A stretch of 64,000 nt of DNA from contig NZ_CP109137.1 in the NCBI RefSeq assembly GCF_035918095.1, positions 7,938,001 to 8,002,000 on the forward strand. The letters are read 5' to 3'. Below are positions 1 through 9,165 of this stretch, piece after piece. Source of the DNA: Streptomyces sp. NBC_01750 (GTDB lineage: Bacteria; Actinomycetota; Actinomycetes; Streptomycetales; Streptomycetaceae). Position numbers and translations under genes: made by a program. Under the pieces are notes generated by a model. That model did no database searches. It was not told where the DNA came from and saw only the letters and a program-made list of their open reading frames with translations. How positions within the stretch are numbered: position 1 is the first letter of the stretch; the number at the start of each line of letters is the position of its first letter.

Positions 1-1
1 C

Positions 2-589
2 GCCGGCTGGATGCTGGGGAATGGACCGTCCCCGTTGGACACCATCATCGAGGTGCTGGGGCAGATGCCGGTGACCGGTGTCGTCGCGCTCGGCGCGGAG
101 CGCGATCCCGCGGAGTGGCAGGGAGCGCGTGCCAGCAACGTTCACCTGATGTCTTTCGTGCAGCAGAGTACGTTGCTGGCGGCGACCGACGTCTTCATTA
201 CCCACTGCGGATTCAATGGCACGCGCGAAGCGTTCTCCTCGGGTGTTCCGATGGTCGGGTTGCCGCTGTTCGCCGAACAACCCGCCAACGCGGAGCGCAT
301 CGAGCAGCTGGGTGCCGGCCTTGCGCTGAGGCTGGAGGACCTCAGCATCGACTCGCTGACCTCGACGGTTGAGCGAGTGCTCACCGAACCGGTGTTCCGG
401 GCGCGCGCCAAGGGAATTCAGCGTCGCATGCTCGCGCTTCCGCCAGCCGAGCACCTCGTCGCCGACATCGAGGAGTTCGTGAACTCGTCGGCCGCAAGAC
501 TCTCCGGGAAACAGACGGTGCTTCGTCCGGCGTTGGCCGATCCGGATCGGGAAGCGGGAGAACTCGCCTCCGTACGCGAGCGAGGCTGA
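2..589 (+). CDS. Glycosyltransferase, MGT/GT1 type, C-terminal part
   Basis: The 5' end lies before the window; the frame is open from base 2, leaving 195 residues. This is the C-terminal GT-B lobe that binds the NDP-sugar donor. The GT1 signature HCGFNGTREAFSSGVP begins near in-window residue 68 and is followed by the PLFAEQPANAERIEQLGAG stretch typical of macrolide or antibiotic glycosyltransferases. The stop codon abuts an ATG in the next frame, and an NDP-sugar epimerase follows, so the two are probably co-transcribed in a sugar-decorating pathway. The acceptor cannot be deduced. The last 35 residues are poorly conserved in type. Confidence 0.85.
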   Translation, partial: AGWMLGNGPSPLDTIIEVLGQMPVTGVVALGAERDPAEWQGARASNVHLMSFVQQSTLLAATDVFITHCGFNGTREAFSSGVPMVGLPLFAEQPANAERIEQLGAGLALRLEDLSIDSLTSTVERVLTEPVFRARAKGIQRRMLALPPAEHLVADIEEFVNSSAARLSGKQTVLRPALADPDREAGELASVRERG

Positions 590-691
590 ATGAGCCTCAC
601 CGTTCCTGGACCTGATGAGGAACGTGCCCGCGACTTCTTTCCCGAACGCGCTTGCCGTCAGTACGCACACAGAAGCGAGACAGGGAGAAAA

Positions 692-1690
692 ATGGAACCG
701 GTACTCGCACCCGGCAACCGGGTGGTCGTCGCGGGCGGTGCGGGGTTTCTCGGCTCGCACCTGTGCGCCGCGCTCATTGCGCGCGGGGTGTCGGTCGAAT
801 GCCTGGACGACCTGTCCACCGGCCGGCTCGACAACATCGCGGTGTTGGTGGATCATCCACGTTTCCGCTTTCGTCGAATCGACATCTCCGAACCGTTCGA
901 CATCGCAGATGAGGTTGCCGCCGTACTGCACCTCGCATCGCCGGCTTCGCCCGTGGACTACTACAAGCTGCCGCTCGCCACGCTGCGAGCGGGCAGCGCG
1001 GGAACCTGGAACCTGCTGCGGCTTGCGGAGGCGAAGCGAGCACGGTTCGTGCTGGCATCCACCTCGGAGGTGTACGGCGACCCGAAGCAACACCCGCAAT
1101 CGGAAAGCTACTGGGGCCACGTCAATCCGGTCGGCCCACGGGCCGTTTACGACGAGTCGAAACGGTTCGCCGAATCCTTGACGGCGTGTTTCCGGCGAGA
1201 ACTCGACGTAAACACCGGCATCGTCCGGATCTTCAACAGCTACGGACCTCGGATGCGTCCGGATGACGGGAGAATGGTACCGACATTCATCCGGCAGGCG
1301 CTGACCGGGCAACCGCTGACCATCACCGGTAGCGGCGAGCAGACCAGGTCACTTTGCTTTGTGGACGACACTGTGCGTGGCCTGCTCGCGTTCACAGCCG
1401 CGTCCCATTCGGGTCCGATCAATATCGGCAGCCAGGACGAGAAGACAGTTCGTGACGTCGCCGACGTGATCCGTGAACTCACTGCTTCGACCGTGCCGCT
1501 ACTGTTTCTCCCGCCTTCGGTAGACGATCCGGCCAGGCGCTGCCCCGACACCTCCCTTGCACGCGACCTGCTCGGCTGGCAGACCATGGTGCCGCTGGAG
1601 GAAGGTCTGACGCGCACCGCCGAGGCGATGGCCACGGAACTCGGCTTGCCCCTGCCTACGCGGCTGGAGGCCGGCGTTGGTGGCCGGTGA
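692..1690 (+). CDS. NAD-dependent epimerase/dehydratase (extended SDR)
   Basis: Extended short-chain dehydrogenase acting on a nucleotide sugar; the NAD-binding GGAGFLGSH lies at residues 15-23, STSEVYG near 124 and the catalytic YDESK with Tyr153 and Lys157. The SYGPRM and GSGEQTRSLCFVDD stretches resemble UDP-glucuronate decarboxylase or dTDP-glucose 4,6-dehydratase subgroups. I start at ATG 692, preceded by AGGGAG, because the Rossmann fold then begins at once; an in-frame ATG at 590 directly after the upstream stop would add 34 residues with no SDR character. Length 332 aa fits the family. Together with the upstream glycosyltransferase it suggests sugar supply for a glycosylated metabolite. 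Confidence 0.85.
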   Translation: MEPVLAPGNRVVVAGGAGFLGSHLCAALIARGVSVECLDDLSTGRLDNIAVLVDHPRFRFRRIDISEPFDIADEVAAVLHLASPASPVDYYKLPLATLRAGSAGTWNLLRLAEAKRARFVLASTSEVYGDPKQHPQSESYWGHVNPVGPRAVYDESKRFAESLTACFRRELDVNTGIVRIFNSYGPRMRPDDGRMVPTFIRQALTGQPLTITGSGEQTRSLCFVDDTVRGLLAFTAASHSGPINIGSQDEKTVRDVADVIRELTASTVPLLFLPPSVDDPARRCPDTSLARDLLGWQTMVPLEEGLTRTAEAMATELGLPLPTRLEAGVGGR

Positions 1691-1734
1691 GAGGTTGCTG
1701 CTGCCTGGTACTACGGCGGCGGATCTCAGTCGAC

Positions 1735-2220
1735 CCGACAGCAGGCTCTTGAGCACGGGGAATCGACCCGATTGCAGTACGCCCTGGTAGATCGCGCGGT
1801 GGCACTCGGCTGACAGGCATCACGCGTGGTGGTGATCGACGACGATCTGGGCCGCTCGGGATCCAGCGCGGTCACCCGTCCCGGGTTCCAACGTCTGGTC
1901 AGCGAGGTCTCCTTGAGACATGTCGGGCTGGTGCTGGGCATCGAGATATCCCGTCTGGCACGCTCGGGGAGAGACTTCTACTGAGCTGTGCGCGCTCTCG
2001 GGCGCCCTGCTGGCGGACACCGACGGTGTGTATGACCTCGTCGATGTGAACGATCGGATGCTGCTGGGCTTGAAGGGGACGATGCCGGAGGTTGAACTCC
2101 ACCTGATCAAGCAGCGAATGCAGGCCGGGAAGGTGAATAAGGCCCGCGCGGCGAGCTGGGCTTCACCCTGCCGATGGGCTACGTGCGCCGCCCTTCCGGT
2201 GAGTCCGCGTTCGATTCCGA
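1735..2220 (+). pseudogene. Serine recombinase remnant
   Basis: Pieces of a resolvase/invertase-type catalytic domain can be read if stops and frameshifts are ignored: STRLQYALVDRAVALG, then a TGA near 1811, then VVVIDDDLGRSGS, RPGFQRLVSEVSLRHVGLVL and ISRLARSGRDFY, a second stop near 1982, then DGVYDLVDVNDRMLLGLKGT and LIKQRMQAGKVNKAR. The segment GYVRRPSGES ends where an oppositely oriented IS701 remnant starts, near 2217. Large Streptomyces recombinases have this order. Clearly non-functional. Confidence 0.75.
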
Positions 2221-2880
2221 CTTGGGCACCGCCAGGACGTAACCGACACCGGCTTCCTCCGGCATCCGCCGGAAGTGCCACTCCTGCCCGTAGGCCGCAT
2301 CCGCGGTCACCCAGGCGATCGGCAGCTCGGACTCCAGCGCCCGCCGGACCATGGCGCGCAAGTTCCGGCTTGGTCGCGCAGGACTTGCTCTCAGAGATCC
2401 GGGCGGCGCGGCATCGGTCGGGATCCTCGGTCCAGGACTTGGGCAGGTAAAGCTCGCGATCCACCAGGGCGGCCCTGGCGGAGGCGTAGGCGGCGGATAC
2501 CCCGATCTGGCAGTTCTCCGTGTGGCCCGCGGTGCCGGAGTGTTGCCGTTGCACCCCGGCGGAGACAGCGCCCTTCTTCAGGAAGCCGGTCTCGTCGACG
2601 ATCAGCACGCCGTCCGGCTGACCGAGCCGCTTGGCTATTTAGTCCTGCAGATCGTCACGGATCTCATCCGGGTCCCACTGGCACCACGACAGCAGCTGCT
2701 GCAGTCCGTACGGGGTGTCGTGGCCCGCCTACTCGGCTATCTGCTGGCTGTTCTTGAGGCCCACCGGCCCAGCAAGCCGCGCACGTAGCCCTGCACCCGC
2801 CGCCGCGGCTCGACCCGACCGAACCGCTGACTGGTTCGACGCGCCCCGATCGAGTGAGTCACGAACTACCGCTAACTTGA
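2217..2880 (-). pseudogene. IS701-family transposase remnant
   Basis: The minus strand carries disconnected IS701 transposase segments in order: YVRGLLGPVGLKNSQQIAE (about 2730-2790), LLSWCQWDPDEIRDDL, VLIVDETGFLKKGAVSAGVQ, GHTENCQIGVSAAYAS, ELYLPKSWTEDP and WVTADAAYGQEWHFRRMPEE. The DDE-type VDETGF and the TADAAYGQ parts are present, but they lie in different frames with internal stops. Neither end of the element is recognisable. The left edge is fused to the recombinase remnant. Confidence 0.8.
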
Positions 2881-2919
2881 CGAGCATTACTGAGATTGAA
2901 CTTGTGGTGTCGTCTGTGG

Positions 2920-3687
2920 TCAGGGGTTGATGGTCAGGCCGGTCTCGGCGAGGCAGCCGTCTATGAGGTCGCTGTGGTACTGGATGTGCCGTAAGCCTCG
3001 GCGGATGCGTCGAATGAGGTGCTCCGGCGTGCTGAAGGCGACGTTGGACAGCCAGCCGCGCCGCAGCAGTGACCAGATCCCTTCCACGGGGTTGAGGTCG
3101 GGTGCGTAGGGCGGCAGGTAGTAGATGGTCAGCCAGTCCCGTGAGGCGGCGAACTCCCGTAGTCCGGCAGCCTTGTGGACATTGAGGTTGTCCCAGACCA
3201 GTACGATCGGGCCGCCGAGTTGCTGGTGGGCGGCGATCAGCAGGTCCCGGTAGTCGCGCCAGGAGAAGCTCTTGCGTCCGTCGCGCCGGCCGTCGTCCCT
3301 GCGTGGACGGTAGATCAGCCGGGATCTGTGGCCGGATTTGTAGCAGGTCAGCGCGGCGATGGATATCCGTCTGCGGGAGCGGCCACGGACCCGGACCACT
3401 GGCGTGCGCCCTCGCCTGCCCCAGGTCTTGGCGTGCGGCGGCGTCATGGAGAATCCGGCTTCGTCTTCGAAGACCAGCCAGGCTCCACGGGCCGCCGCGA
3501 GTCTTCCGCGCAGGGCCACACCTCCTTGACCCACCCAGCGACAGCATCGTCGTCGCGTTCCATGGCCCGACGGGCAGGCACTTGGCAGGACCAGCCATTG
3601 CGCACCAGGAGTTTCCGCACGCCCTGGATGGTGTAGGTCAGGTGGAAACGTCGGCCGATCATGGTTTTGACCCGGGACAGCGTCCAC
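2920..3687 (-). CDS. IS630-family transposase, second frame (DDE part)
   Basis: The catalytic half of the transposase begins at about 3510 with WLVFEDEAGFSMTPP, the first aspartate/glutamate motif, and continues with VLVWDNLNVHKAA (second Asp) and LPPYAPDLNPVEGIWSLLRR (final Glu). All three acidic residues are present. The first 60 residues of this frame are a shadow of the HTH frame. The stop falls about 8 bases inside the left inverted repeat. Probably produced only as a fusion with the first frame. Confidence 0.75.
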   Translation of the reverse strand: MDAVPGQNHDRPTFPPDLHHPGRAETPGAQWLVLPSACPSGHGTRRRCCRWVGQGGVALRGRLAAARGAWLVFEDEAGFSMTPPHAKTWGRRGRTPVVRVRGRSRRRISIAALTCYKSGHRSRLIYRPRRDDGRRDGRKSFSWRDYRDLLIAAHQQLGGPIVLVWDNLNVHKAAGLREFAASRDWLTIYYLPPYAPDLNPVEGIWSLLRRGWLSNVAFSTPEHLIRRIRRGLRHIQYHSDLIDGCLAETGLTINP

Positions 3688-3983
3688 CGTTGGTCCTCCC
3701 AGCCGTGCGCGGCCGGCCCCTTGGCCAGCTCCGCCTCCAGTTGGGCGAACTGCTTCTCACTCAGCCTCGGCAGTGACGCCGGCCCCTGCGATCGCAGAGC
3801 TCGCGGACCGCCCTCGTCCCACGCCTGCCGCCATCGCTGCACCGACCGGACGCTGACGCGCAGCTCCTTGGCGATCAGCGAGCTTGCCTCACCCCGGGCG
3901 AACCGCTCGGCCGCCTGGAGCCGTAACTCCTCGCGGAACTGCTGTCGTTCGGCGGTCAGCCCGCCTCCCTGTGGATACCGCAT
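3444..3983 (-). CDS. IS630-family transposase, first frame (HTH part)
   Basis: This 180-codon frame holds the N-terminal helix-turn-helix half: GEASSLIAKELRVSVRSVQR (residues about 31-50) then the winged second HTH with HGWEDQRWTLSRVK. The real homology stops near VKEVWPCAEDS; the last 20 residues are the wrong frame for the DDE domain, which resumes in the overlapping frame. Many IS630 elements need a frameshift to make the full enzyme; I see no obvious slippery run, so decay is equally possible. About 50% similar by eye to the frame at 9230. Confidence 0.75.
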   Translation of the reverse strand: MRYPQGGGLTAERQQFREELRLQAAERFARGEASSLIAKELRVSVRSVQRWRQAWDEGGPRALRSQGPASLPRLSEKQFAQLEAELAKGPAAHGWEDQRWTLSRVKTMIGRRFHLTYTIQGVRKLLVRNGWSCQVPARRAMERDDDAVAGWVKEVWPCAEDSRRPVEPGWSSKTKPDSP

Positions 3984-4150
3984 GCTCTTGGTGATACCGC
4001 AGGACCCACGAGCCGTCAGCCCCTACGACTCCACGAGTTCAACCTCAGTAGCTCTATAGACATCAGAAGAGCCCTGTGACCAGGTAAAATGGAGAAGCGC
4101 GACCGGAGGACCAGTGGGTTCGATGCCTCTGCCTGCCGGTCCACTGCGGT

Positions 4151-5167
4151 CTATCTTCTCCCGTTCCAGCGAATGGCGGCCGCTCCAGCGAAGTCACCGG
4201 CGTGCGCAAAGCCTCCGAGGACAAGCAGCGATCCGTCAGCCAGCTTGCCTTCTTGAACAGCTTGATCCAAGGTCACCGGGACGGCGGCCCCGAACAAATT
4301 TCCGTACATCTCGAAGGTATCCAGGTGCTGTTCCGGGGACAGCTGCAGTGCTTCCCGCCAATTGCGGAGGAAGGTGCGGTTCGGCTGGTTTGTGATCAGT
4401 GCGTCGATCGCCGACGGCACTACTCCGATGTCTGCGCACACCTTGGTCACGGCTTCAGGGATCAGCCGACTGCCGCGCTTCATTACGTTACCGAGGCCCT
4501 GCTCAGTGAAGTGGATCCGAACCTGACTCTCGCCGGGTTCCCAGTACTTGCGCCCGTCATCCAGTGCCACCCTCATGGCCCCTGCGTACTCGCCGATGTG
4601 CTGACACTCCACGGAGAGCACCGGTGACTGTTCCGAGTCGGTCAAGTAGCCAACGCCGCAGCCGTCGCCAGGAATCGCTGCCTGGGCCAACTTGCGTACA
4701 TCGGATTGGACGAACCACTGACCCGCCATGTTCTGCACCGTGCAGATCAACGCGGACCTGGCGTCGGTCGTAGCGATGATCTGTCGAGCTAGCTTCATCA
4801 TGTATACGAAAGCGGCACAGCCGCTGTTGTGTACGTCGATCAGCCACTCTGGCCGGCATCCCAGCCGCCGCACGACCTCAGTGCCGCATCCGGTAAACGG
4901 CAGATCGGGCAGGAAGGTGTGCACGAGTAGCACGTCCACGTCACGGATCGCGGCTTTCCCGTGTCGGGCGATGAGTGGCTGTACAGCCTGCTCAATCATG
5001 TCCACCGGGCTCTCGTCCGGGGCGATATGGTGCCGGTATTCCGGTGGCCGGAACATCGGGTGCTCGCGAAGGTTGCCGTCAGCACCAGGGCAATCAGTGT
5101 AAAAGTCGGCGCTGACACGCTTCTTGGGCAGGTAGCTGGCGACGTCGAGGAGGCTGACGGTCTTCAT
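4151..5167 (-). CDS. KASIII-like acyl transferase / 3-oxoacyl-ACP synthase III homologue
   Basis: 338 aa thiolase-fold protein of FabH size. The nucleophile Cys117 sits in HNSGCAAFVY. The usual HQAN motif reads NQPN (Asn260 in place of the catalytic His), while the later Asn is kept as MYGN (Asn290) before the glycine-rich C-terminal LVLGGFAHAGD. Decarboxylating KASIII enzymes need the His, so this one may transfer an acyl group to an alcohol or amine, or prime a pathway, rather than make a C-C bond. Start ATG 5167 follows GCGAG; ATG 5185 is the alternative. It lies beside IS630 and in the same module as the glycosyltransferase and epimerase, which suggests a natural-product origin. Confidence 0.8.
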   Translation of the reverse strand: MKTVSLLDVASYLPKKRVSADFYTDCPGADGNLREHPMFRPPEYRHHIAPDESPVDMIEQAVQPLIARHGKAAIRDVDVLLVHTFLPDLPFTGCGTEVVRRLGCRPEWLIDVHNSGCAAFVYMMKLARQIIATTDARSALICTVQNMAGQWFVQSDVRKLAQAAIPGDGCGVGYLTDSEQSPVLSVECQHIGEYAGAMRVALDDGRKYWEPGESQVRIHFTEQGLGNVMKRGSRLIPEAVTKVCADIGVVPSAIDALITNQPNRTFLRNWREALQLSPEQHLDTFEMYGNLFGAAVPVTLDQAVQEGKLADGSLLVLGGFAHAGDFAGAAAIRWNGRR

Positions 5168-5676
5168 CTCGCATACATTACGCATTTCTTGGCAGCCCGG
5201 ATCCGGCAGCAGTGTAAGTCGGCGGCGATCCTGCCGCTCGAGGCCATAATCATACGTCCGCTTCCCAATAGCAGAACGACTCATATCAGGAACCGGTGCG
5301 GGCGCCGGAAGATTCGACAGCCAGCCTGCAGGCGGAGTCTTTGCCGGGTCCTCAATTTCCCGCTCTTCGAATTCATCCTTTCGGATGTCGGGCACGGTTC
5401 ACCCAGCATTTGACTTGGGCGGAGGCGACCGGGGCCGAACACATCACGCCTGGCCACTCAGGAGAGTGACGTTGGCGATGATCTCGCCGCCGTCGGCGAG
5501 CGTCGCCGACGGCCAATCCTGATCCAGGCACGGCCGACCACAACCGAAACACGTCGGCTGACATCGCGTGATGCGCTCAATGTGGTCGTTGCGATACGTC
5601 GGCGGGCGCGACCGCGTCCGCCGACGTAAGTGGCCCGCCCGGGGAACGGCCGCCCCCGGGCGGGATGCAGCCTGGG
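5168..5676. other. Gene-poor region
   Basis: No supportable gene. It holds the upstream regions of the KASIII-like gene and the 3' flank of the EF-hand gene. The open frames here have no recognisable domain. Confidence 0.5.
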
Positions 5677-6213
5677 TCAGCGGCCGAGGAGCGGGACGTC
5701 GCTCTCTCCGTAAACGAACCTGCGGACAGCCTCGACCATCTCCTCGAGCGAGAGCTGTCCGTCGCCGTCCATGTCGATCTGCTCGAAGGCATCCTGAGCC
5801 TGCGACGAGTCCACGCCCATGGCGTCGAGCCACACCTTGAACTCGGACGGACTGATCCGGCCATCACCGTCACTGTCGACGAGGTTGACGATGGCCTGGA
5901 TGGCCGGACGCAGCACCTTGGAGAATCCACTCTCGCCCAGGCCGAACATGTGCTCTTCGCCCACGTCGGCGAACTGCTGCGGGGACAGCGAGCCGGCCTC
6001 CGGGATACCGGCCTTCTGGGCCAGGTAGCTCCACTGGCTCAGGTAGGCGTCAATCACGGCCTTGCCCCGCGGGGTTTCCTCGCTCTCCTTGAACGCCTTC
6101 ACGATGCGCTGCGCCTCGGCCTTAAAGTCCTGGGCGTCGATTTTTCCGTTGTTGTCCACGTCCAACAGCTCGAAACGCCGTTGGACCCGCGTCTTCTGGA
6201 CCGCAGTGGTCAT
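5677..6213 (-). CDS. EF-hand calcium-binding protein
   Basis: 178 aa, all-helical acidic protein with three canonical EF-hand loops: DVDNNGKIDAQD (residues 18-29), DSDGDGRISPSE (113-124) and DMDGDGQLSLEE (147-158). Each has Asp/Asn at positions 1, 3, 5 and Glu/Asp at 12. A fourth, degenerate hand may lie near 77-88. The layout matches calerythrin and sarcoplasmic-type calcium buffers of actinomycetes. ATG 6213 is preceded by AAGGAG. It is monocistronic and cytoplasmic by prediction (no signal peptide). The leader contains a hairpin at 6287-6304. Confidence 0.9.
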   Translation of the reverse strand: MTTAVQKTRVQRRFELLDVDNNGKIDAQDFKAEAQRIVKAFKESEETPRGKAVIDAYLSQWSYLAQKAGIPEAGSLSPQQFADVGEEHMFGLGESGFSKVLRPAIQAIVNLVDSDGDGRISPSEFKVWLDAMGVDSSQAQDAFEQIDMDGDGQLSLEEMVEAVRRFVYGESDVPLLGR

Positions 6214-6286
6214 CCGGTACTCCTTGGGTCTCGCTCGGGCAGCCCGTGCAGGGGCGAAGCCGCGACTGTGGCACCCGTGCTGGGTC

Positions 6287-6304
6287 CGGTAGCCAGATGG
6301 CTAC
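6287..6304. promoter_or_regulatory. Hairpin in the EF-hand gene leader
   Basis: GGTAGCCA-GA-TGGCTACC is a perfect 8-bp stem, about 75 bases upstream of the EF-hand start. An AT-rich stretch (TAACTATATAGATA, 6310-6323) lies just beyond it on the upstream side and may be the promoter. It could be an operator or an mRNA leader stem. Confidence 0.4.
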
Positions 6305-6711
6305 CCCTTGTAACTATATAGATACGCTGAGCGATGTCGTAGGTTGTGTGAGGTCGGATCGGTCGCAGCATGGGCAGGTCGAAGATGTTGTAGCCGATGG
6401 TGAAGCGGGCGTACCGCACAGCGCGCCGCGCGGTCGGCCTCTCATCTCGGGGCTGGCTATGGACACCGGCTGCTCTCCTTCTCGCCGGCAGGATGCCCGT
6501 AGGGCGGGCACACGGCGACGGCCTCATCGACAAGAAGCCACAACCCAGCGAACCGGTGTCCAGCTTCAGGATCTCGAGTTTGCTCGATCGGGTGGCGGCT
6601 CCATTCCAAGGGGAGCGGCTGTCGGCGATCGTCGATCCCCTCGGAATGCTGGCGCGACCGAAGCGGCATGTGGCTGTCCCGACGCCACCCCTGAAGCGCA
6701 GCGAGTACCCT

Positions 6712-6804
6712 ATGAATAGGCGGCTCACCTGCGAAGACGTCGTGCGGCTCCACCCTCGGACGAAGAGGGCGGGGCCTTTTCGTCGGTAAGGTACTCCGCT
6801 GCGC
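6712..6804 (+). repeat. 93-bp direct repeat copy A with terminator-like hairpin
   Basis: Near-copy of 39257-39350 (about 85% identical by eye). The core CCCTCGGACGAAGAGGG folds as a CCCTC/GAGGG stem followed by GCGGGGCC and TTTT, like a rho-independent terminator. About 90 bases downstream, three GTGGAC-type repeats spaced 12 bases apart occur (about 6895-6921), as also after copy B. The two together may be part of an integrase arm-site region. Confidence 0.6.
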
Positions 6805-7033
6805 CAGACCTCAACTCCCCTCCCATTCGAAGACCTTGACCTGGGCGGACGGCTGAACGCGCCGTGCCTGCGGTGCGTGAGGACGGGTACGAGCGGACCC
6901 GCAGTGGACCCGCAGTGGACGGAAGGACCCGGAAGGATCAGGAAGCCGGCGGAGGCAGGCGGAGGTCAGTAGTGCCCTGACCTGCAGATATGGGAAGATC
7001 GAGGCAGGATCGGGAAGGGGTCGGAAGATCCGG

Positions 7034-7081
7034 AAAGGACTCATAATCCGTCGGCCGTGGGTTCGAGTCCCACCCGCCCCA
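7034..7081 (+). repeat. tRNA 3'-half, att scar copy 1
   Basis: 48 bp covering the 3' half of a tRNA: anticodon loop CTCATAA (CAU), variable loop, T arm GTGGG-TTCGAGT-CCCAC, acceptor 3' strand CCGCCCC and discriminator A. There is no 5' half upstream. The sequence is identical to copy 2 at 22953-23000. The best reading is an attachment site left by site-specific integration into a tRNA (CAU) gene located left of the window. Confidence 0.8.
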
Positions 7082-7628
7082 CTGTGCAGGCTTCTGACCT
7101 GCAGAAACGTCTCATCGCCAACATGGATTCAGGACTTTGGCTCAACGGATTGAATCCGCTGGTCACGAGTTCAGCAGCGGTTCCGTAGGAGGTGGTTGGT
7201 GCTTCGCTGACCTGGGTGGATGCTTCGATCCGTTCCCCGTGCGAGCCTCGGCAGGCGGCCTGTCCAGCGGGCGAGCTCGGAATTCGGGACGCTGGCAGGA
7301 CGCAGGGTTGGGGGAGGGCCCGCGGAGGTTCCGGCACTCCGTCTGACGCGGGCGGGGCACGGGCGTGTGGAGGGCGGCACGCCACCGGCGGCGCTGACGC
7401 CCGGCGCCGCCGATCTCTGCGGCTTGATCGTTGCCGCACCAGCGTGCGCAGCGGTGGGCCGATGTGGGCGCTGCCCTGGAAACTGCCCGTCCTGAAAACG
7501 GTCGGCCGCGGGCAGGACCCGTCTTGAGGCGAGCGGGACTTCTGCACCTTTCACCGCAACTCGGGTAAGCGTGACAATGGAGTCTGGCAGGGATGTTCCT
7601 GACCTCGTCCTGGACGGGAGGTGGGATC
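7082..7628. other. Gene-poor att-flanking region
   Basis: No gene supported. The first 90 bases resemble those after att copy 2 (TCTGACCTGCAGAAACG against TCTGACCTGCGGAAACG, and CTCAACGGA with AATCCGCTG), so similar elements once integrated at both. The rest holds only unsupported open frames and the promoter region of the interrupted acyltransferase gene. Confidence 0.5.
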
Positions 7629-8031
7629 ATGAACAAGTCCAGTGGAGCGCCCAAGCCTGCCCAGCCCGGACCCCGGGTGGCGATCATGGAGCGGTTGGGT
7701 CCGCAGGATCTCATGTTGCTGTGGCCGGATGATCTCGGCTGGCCCGAGACCATAGGCGCCTTCGCCATCCTCGATGGCACCAGGCTGCTCGATCCGGATG
7801 GTCGCTTCCGGGTCGAGGCGGTGCGTGAGGTGATCGAAAGCCGTCTGCCTCTGGTACCCCGGTTCCGGCAACTGCTCTACACGCCTCGGCGGGGGCTGGG
7901 CTGGCCACTGTGGGTCGATGCTCGATCCTTCGATCTCACCGAGCACGTCCGGGTCCTCCCACTCGCTGCTCCCCCCGATGAGGCACAGCTTCTTCGCACC
8001 GTTGAGCAACTGCGCGCTCCCCCTCTAGACC
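7629..8031 (+). pseudogene. WS/DGAT acyltransferase, 5' fragment
   Basis: First 134 codons of a wax ester synthase/diacylglycerol acyltransferase, which esterifies fatty alcohols or diacylglycerol with acyl-CoA for storage lipid. ATG 7629 follows GGGAGGTGG. The N-terminal signature LMLLWPDD, then PLVPRFRQLLYTP and GWPLWVDA, is typical. The frame is cut after LRAPPLD by an IS4-type element inserted at 8032. The 3' part resumes at 10674. Removing the insert and one copy of the duplicated target gives PPLDRSRPLWEMWF, a perfectly in-frame 477-aa enzyme. Confidence 0.9.
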
Positions 8032-9165
8032 CAATACCGGTGACTTTGGGGTTTTCGGGTCGTTGGGTGTGGTGTGCCAAGGCCCGGACAGGTGAAGTCG
8101 TCGTCGGATGACCGATTTTCGGATCGGATCGCGATTGGGGTGCTGACCCGCGCGTTTCCGCCGGAGTTGGTGGATGAGGTGGTCGCGGGATGTGGCCGGG
8201 TCGAGCAGCGCCAACGGCTGCTGCCCGCCCGGGTGGTGGTCTATTTCGTGCTGGCGATGTGTCTGTTCTCCGGGCAGGGCTATGAGGAGGTCGCCCGACT
8301 CCTGACGCACGGACTGGAGCGGATGGGCCGGTGGAAGGGGACCTGGCAGGTGCCGACCACCGCGGCGATCGGCCGGGCCCGTCTGCGACTGGGCCCGGAG
8401 CCGCTAAAGGCACTGTTTGCCCGGGTGTGCCGGCCGGTGGCGACCGAGGACACGAGCGGGGCCTGGTATCGGGGGTGGCGGCTGGTCGCGGTGGACGGCA
8501 CCACCTTCGACGTGCCGGACACCGAGGCCAATGCCGCCTTCTTCGGCCGCCCGGGAGTCAGCCGCGGACAGGAGAAGAGCGCCTATCCGCAGGTGAGGGT
8601 GGCCGCGCTGGCCGAGTGCGGCACCCACGCTGTCTTCGCGGCGGAGGCGGGACCGCTGGCTGTCCATGAAACCGAGCTGGCCCAGCGCCTGTTCAGCTCA
8701 CTGACGCCGGGCATGCTACTGCTGGCCGACCGGGGCTTTCGCGGCTTCGACCTGTGGCGGGCCGCCGCCGCAACCGGCGCCGACCTGCCGTGGCGGGTCA
8801 GGAACGACGCCGTACTCCCCGTCCGGGCCCTGCTGGAGGACGGCTCCTACCTCTCGGAGATTGTTGCGGCCCGGGACAAGAACCGTCGCGCGGACCCGGC
8901 CCGGGTCCGGGTAATCGAGTACACGCTCGGCCGCGACGGCAGCGACACGGTGTACCGGCTGATCACCACCATCCTCGACCCGAAAGCCGGCCCTGCCGCC
9001 TCGCTGGCCGCGCTGTACGCCCAGCGATGGGAGATCGAGAGCACGCTGGATGAGATCAAGACTCATCTCGGAGGCCCCCGCCTCGTCCTACGCTCCCAGC
9101 ACCCCCGCGGCGCCGAGCAGGAGATCTTCGCCTTCCTGCTGGTGCACCACGCACTGCGAGACCTA

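Larger units (their letters stand above)
2881..4057. mobile_element. IS630-family element copy 1 with terminal inverted repeats
   Basis: Two imperfect terminal repeats face each other: 2888-2912 (core TACTGAGATTGAAC) and 4026-4050, which read in reverse complement gives TACTGAGGTTGAAC, followed by CTNGTGGNGTCG in both. The transposase frames lie between them on the minus strand. The right flank contains CTATAG, compatible with TA target use by this family. A second, distinct IS630 element lies at 9166-10320. Confidence 0.8.

Noticed and set aside
7034..7081. Complete tRNA gene
   Set aside because: The acceptor 5' strand, D arm and 5' anticodon strand are missing upstream of all three copies.
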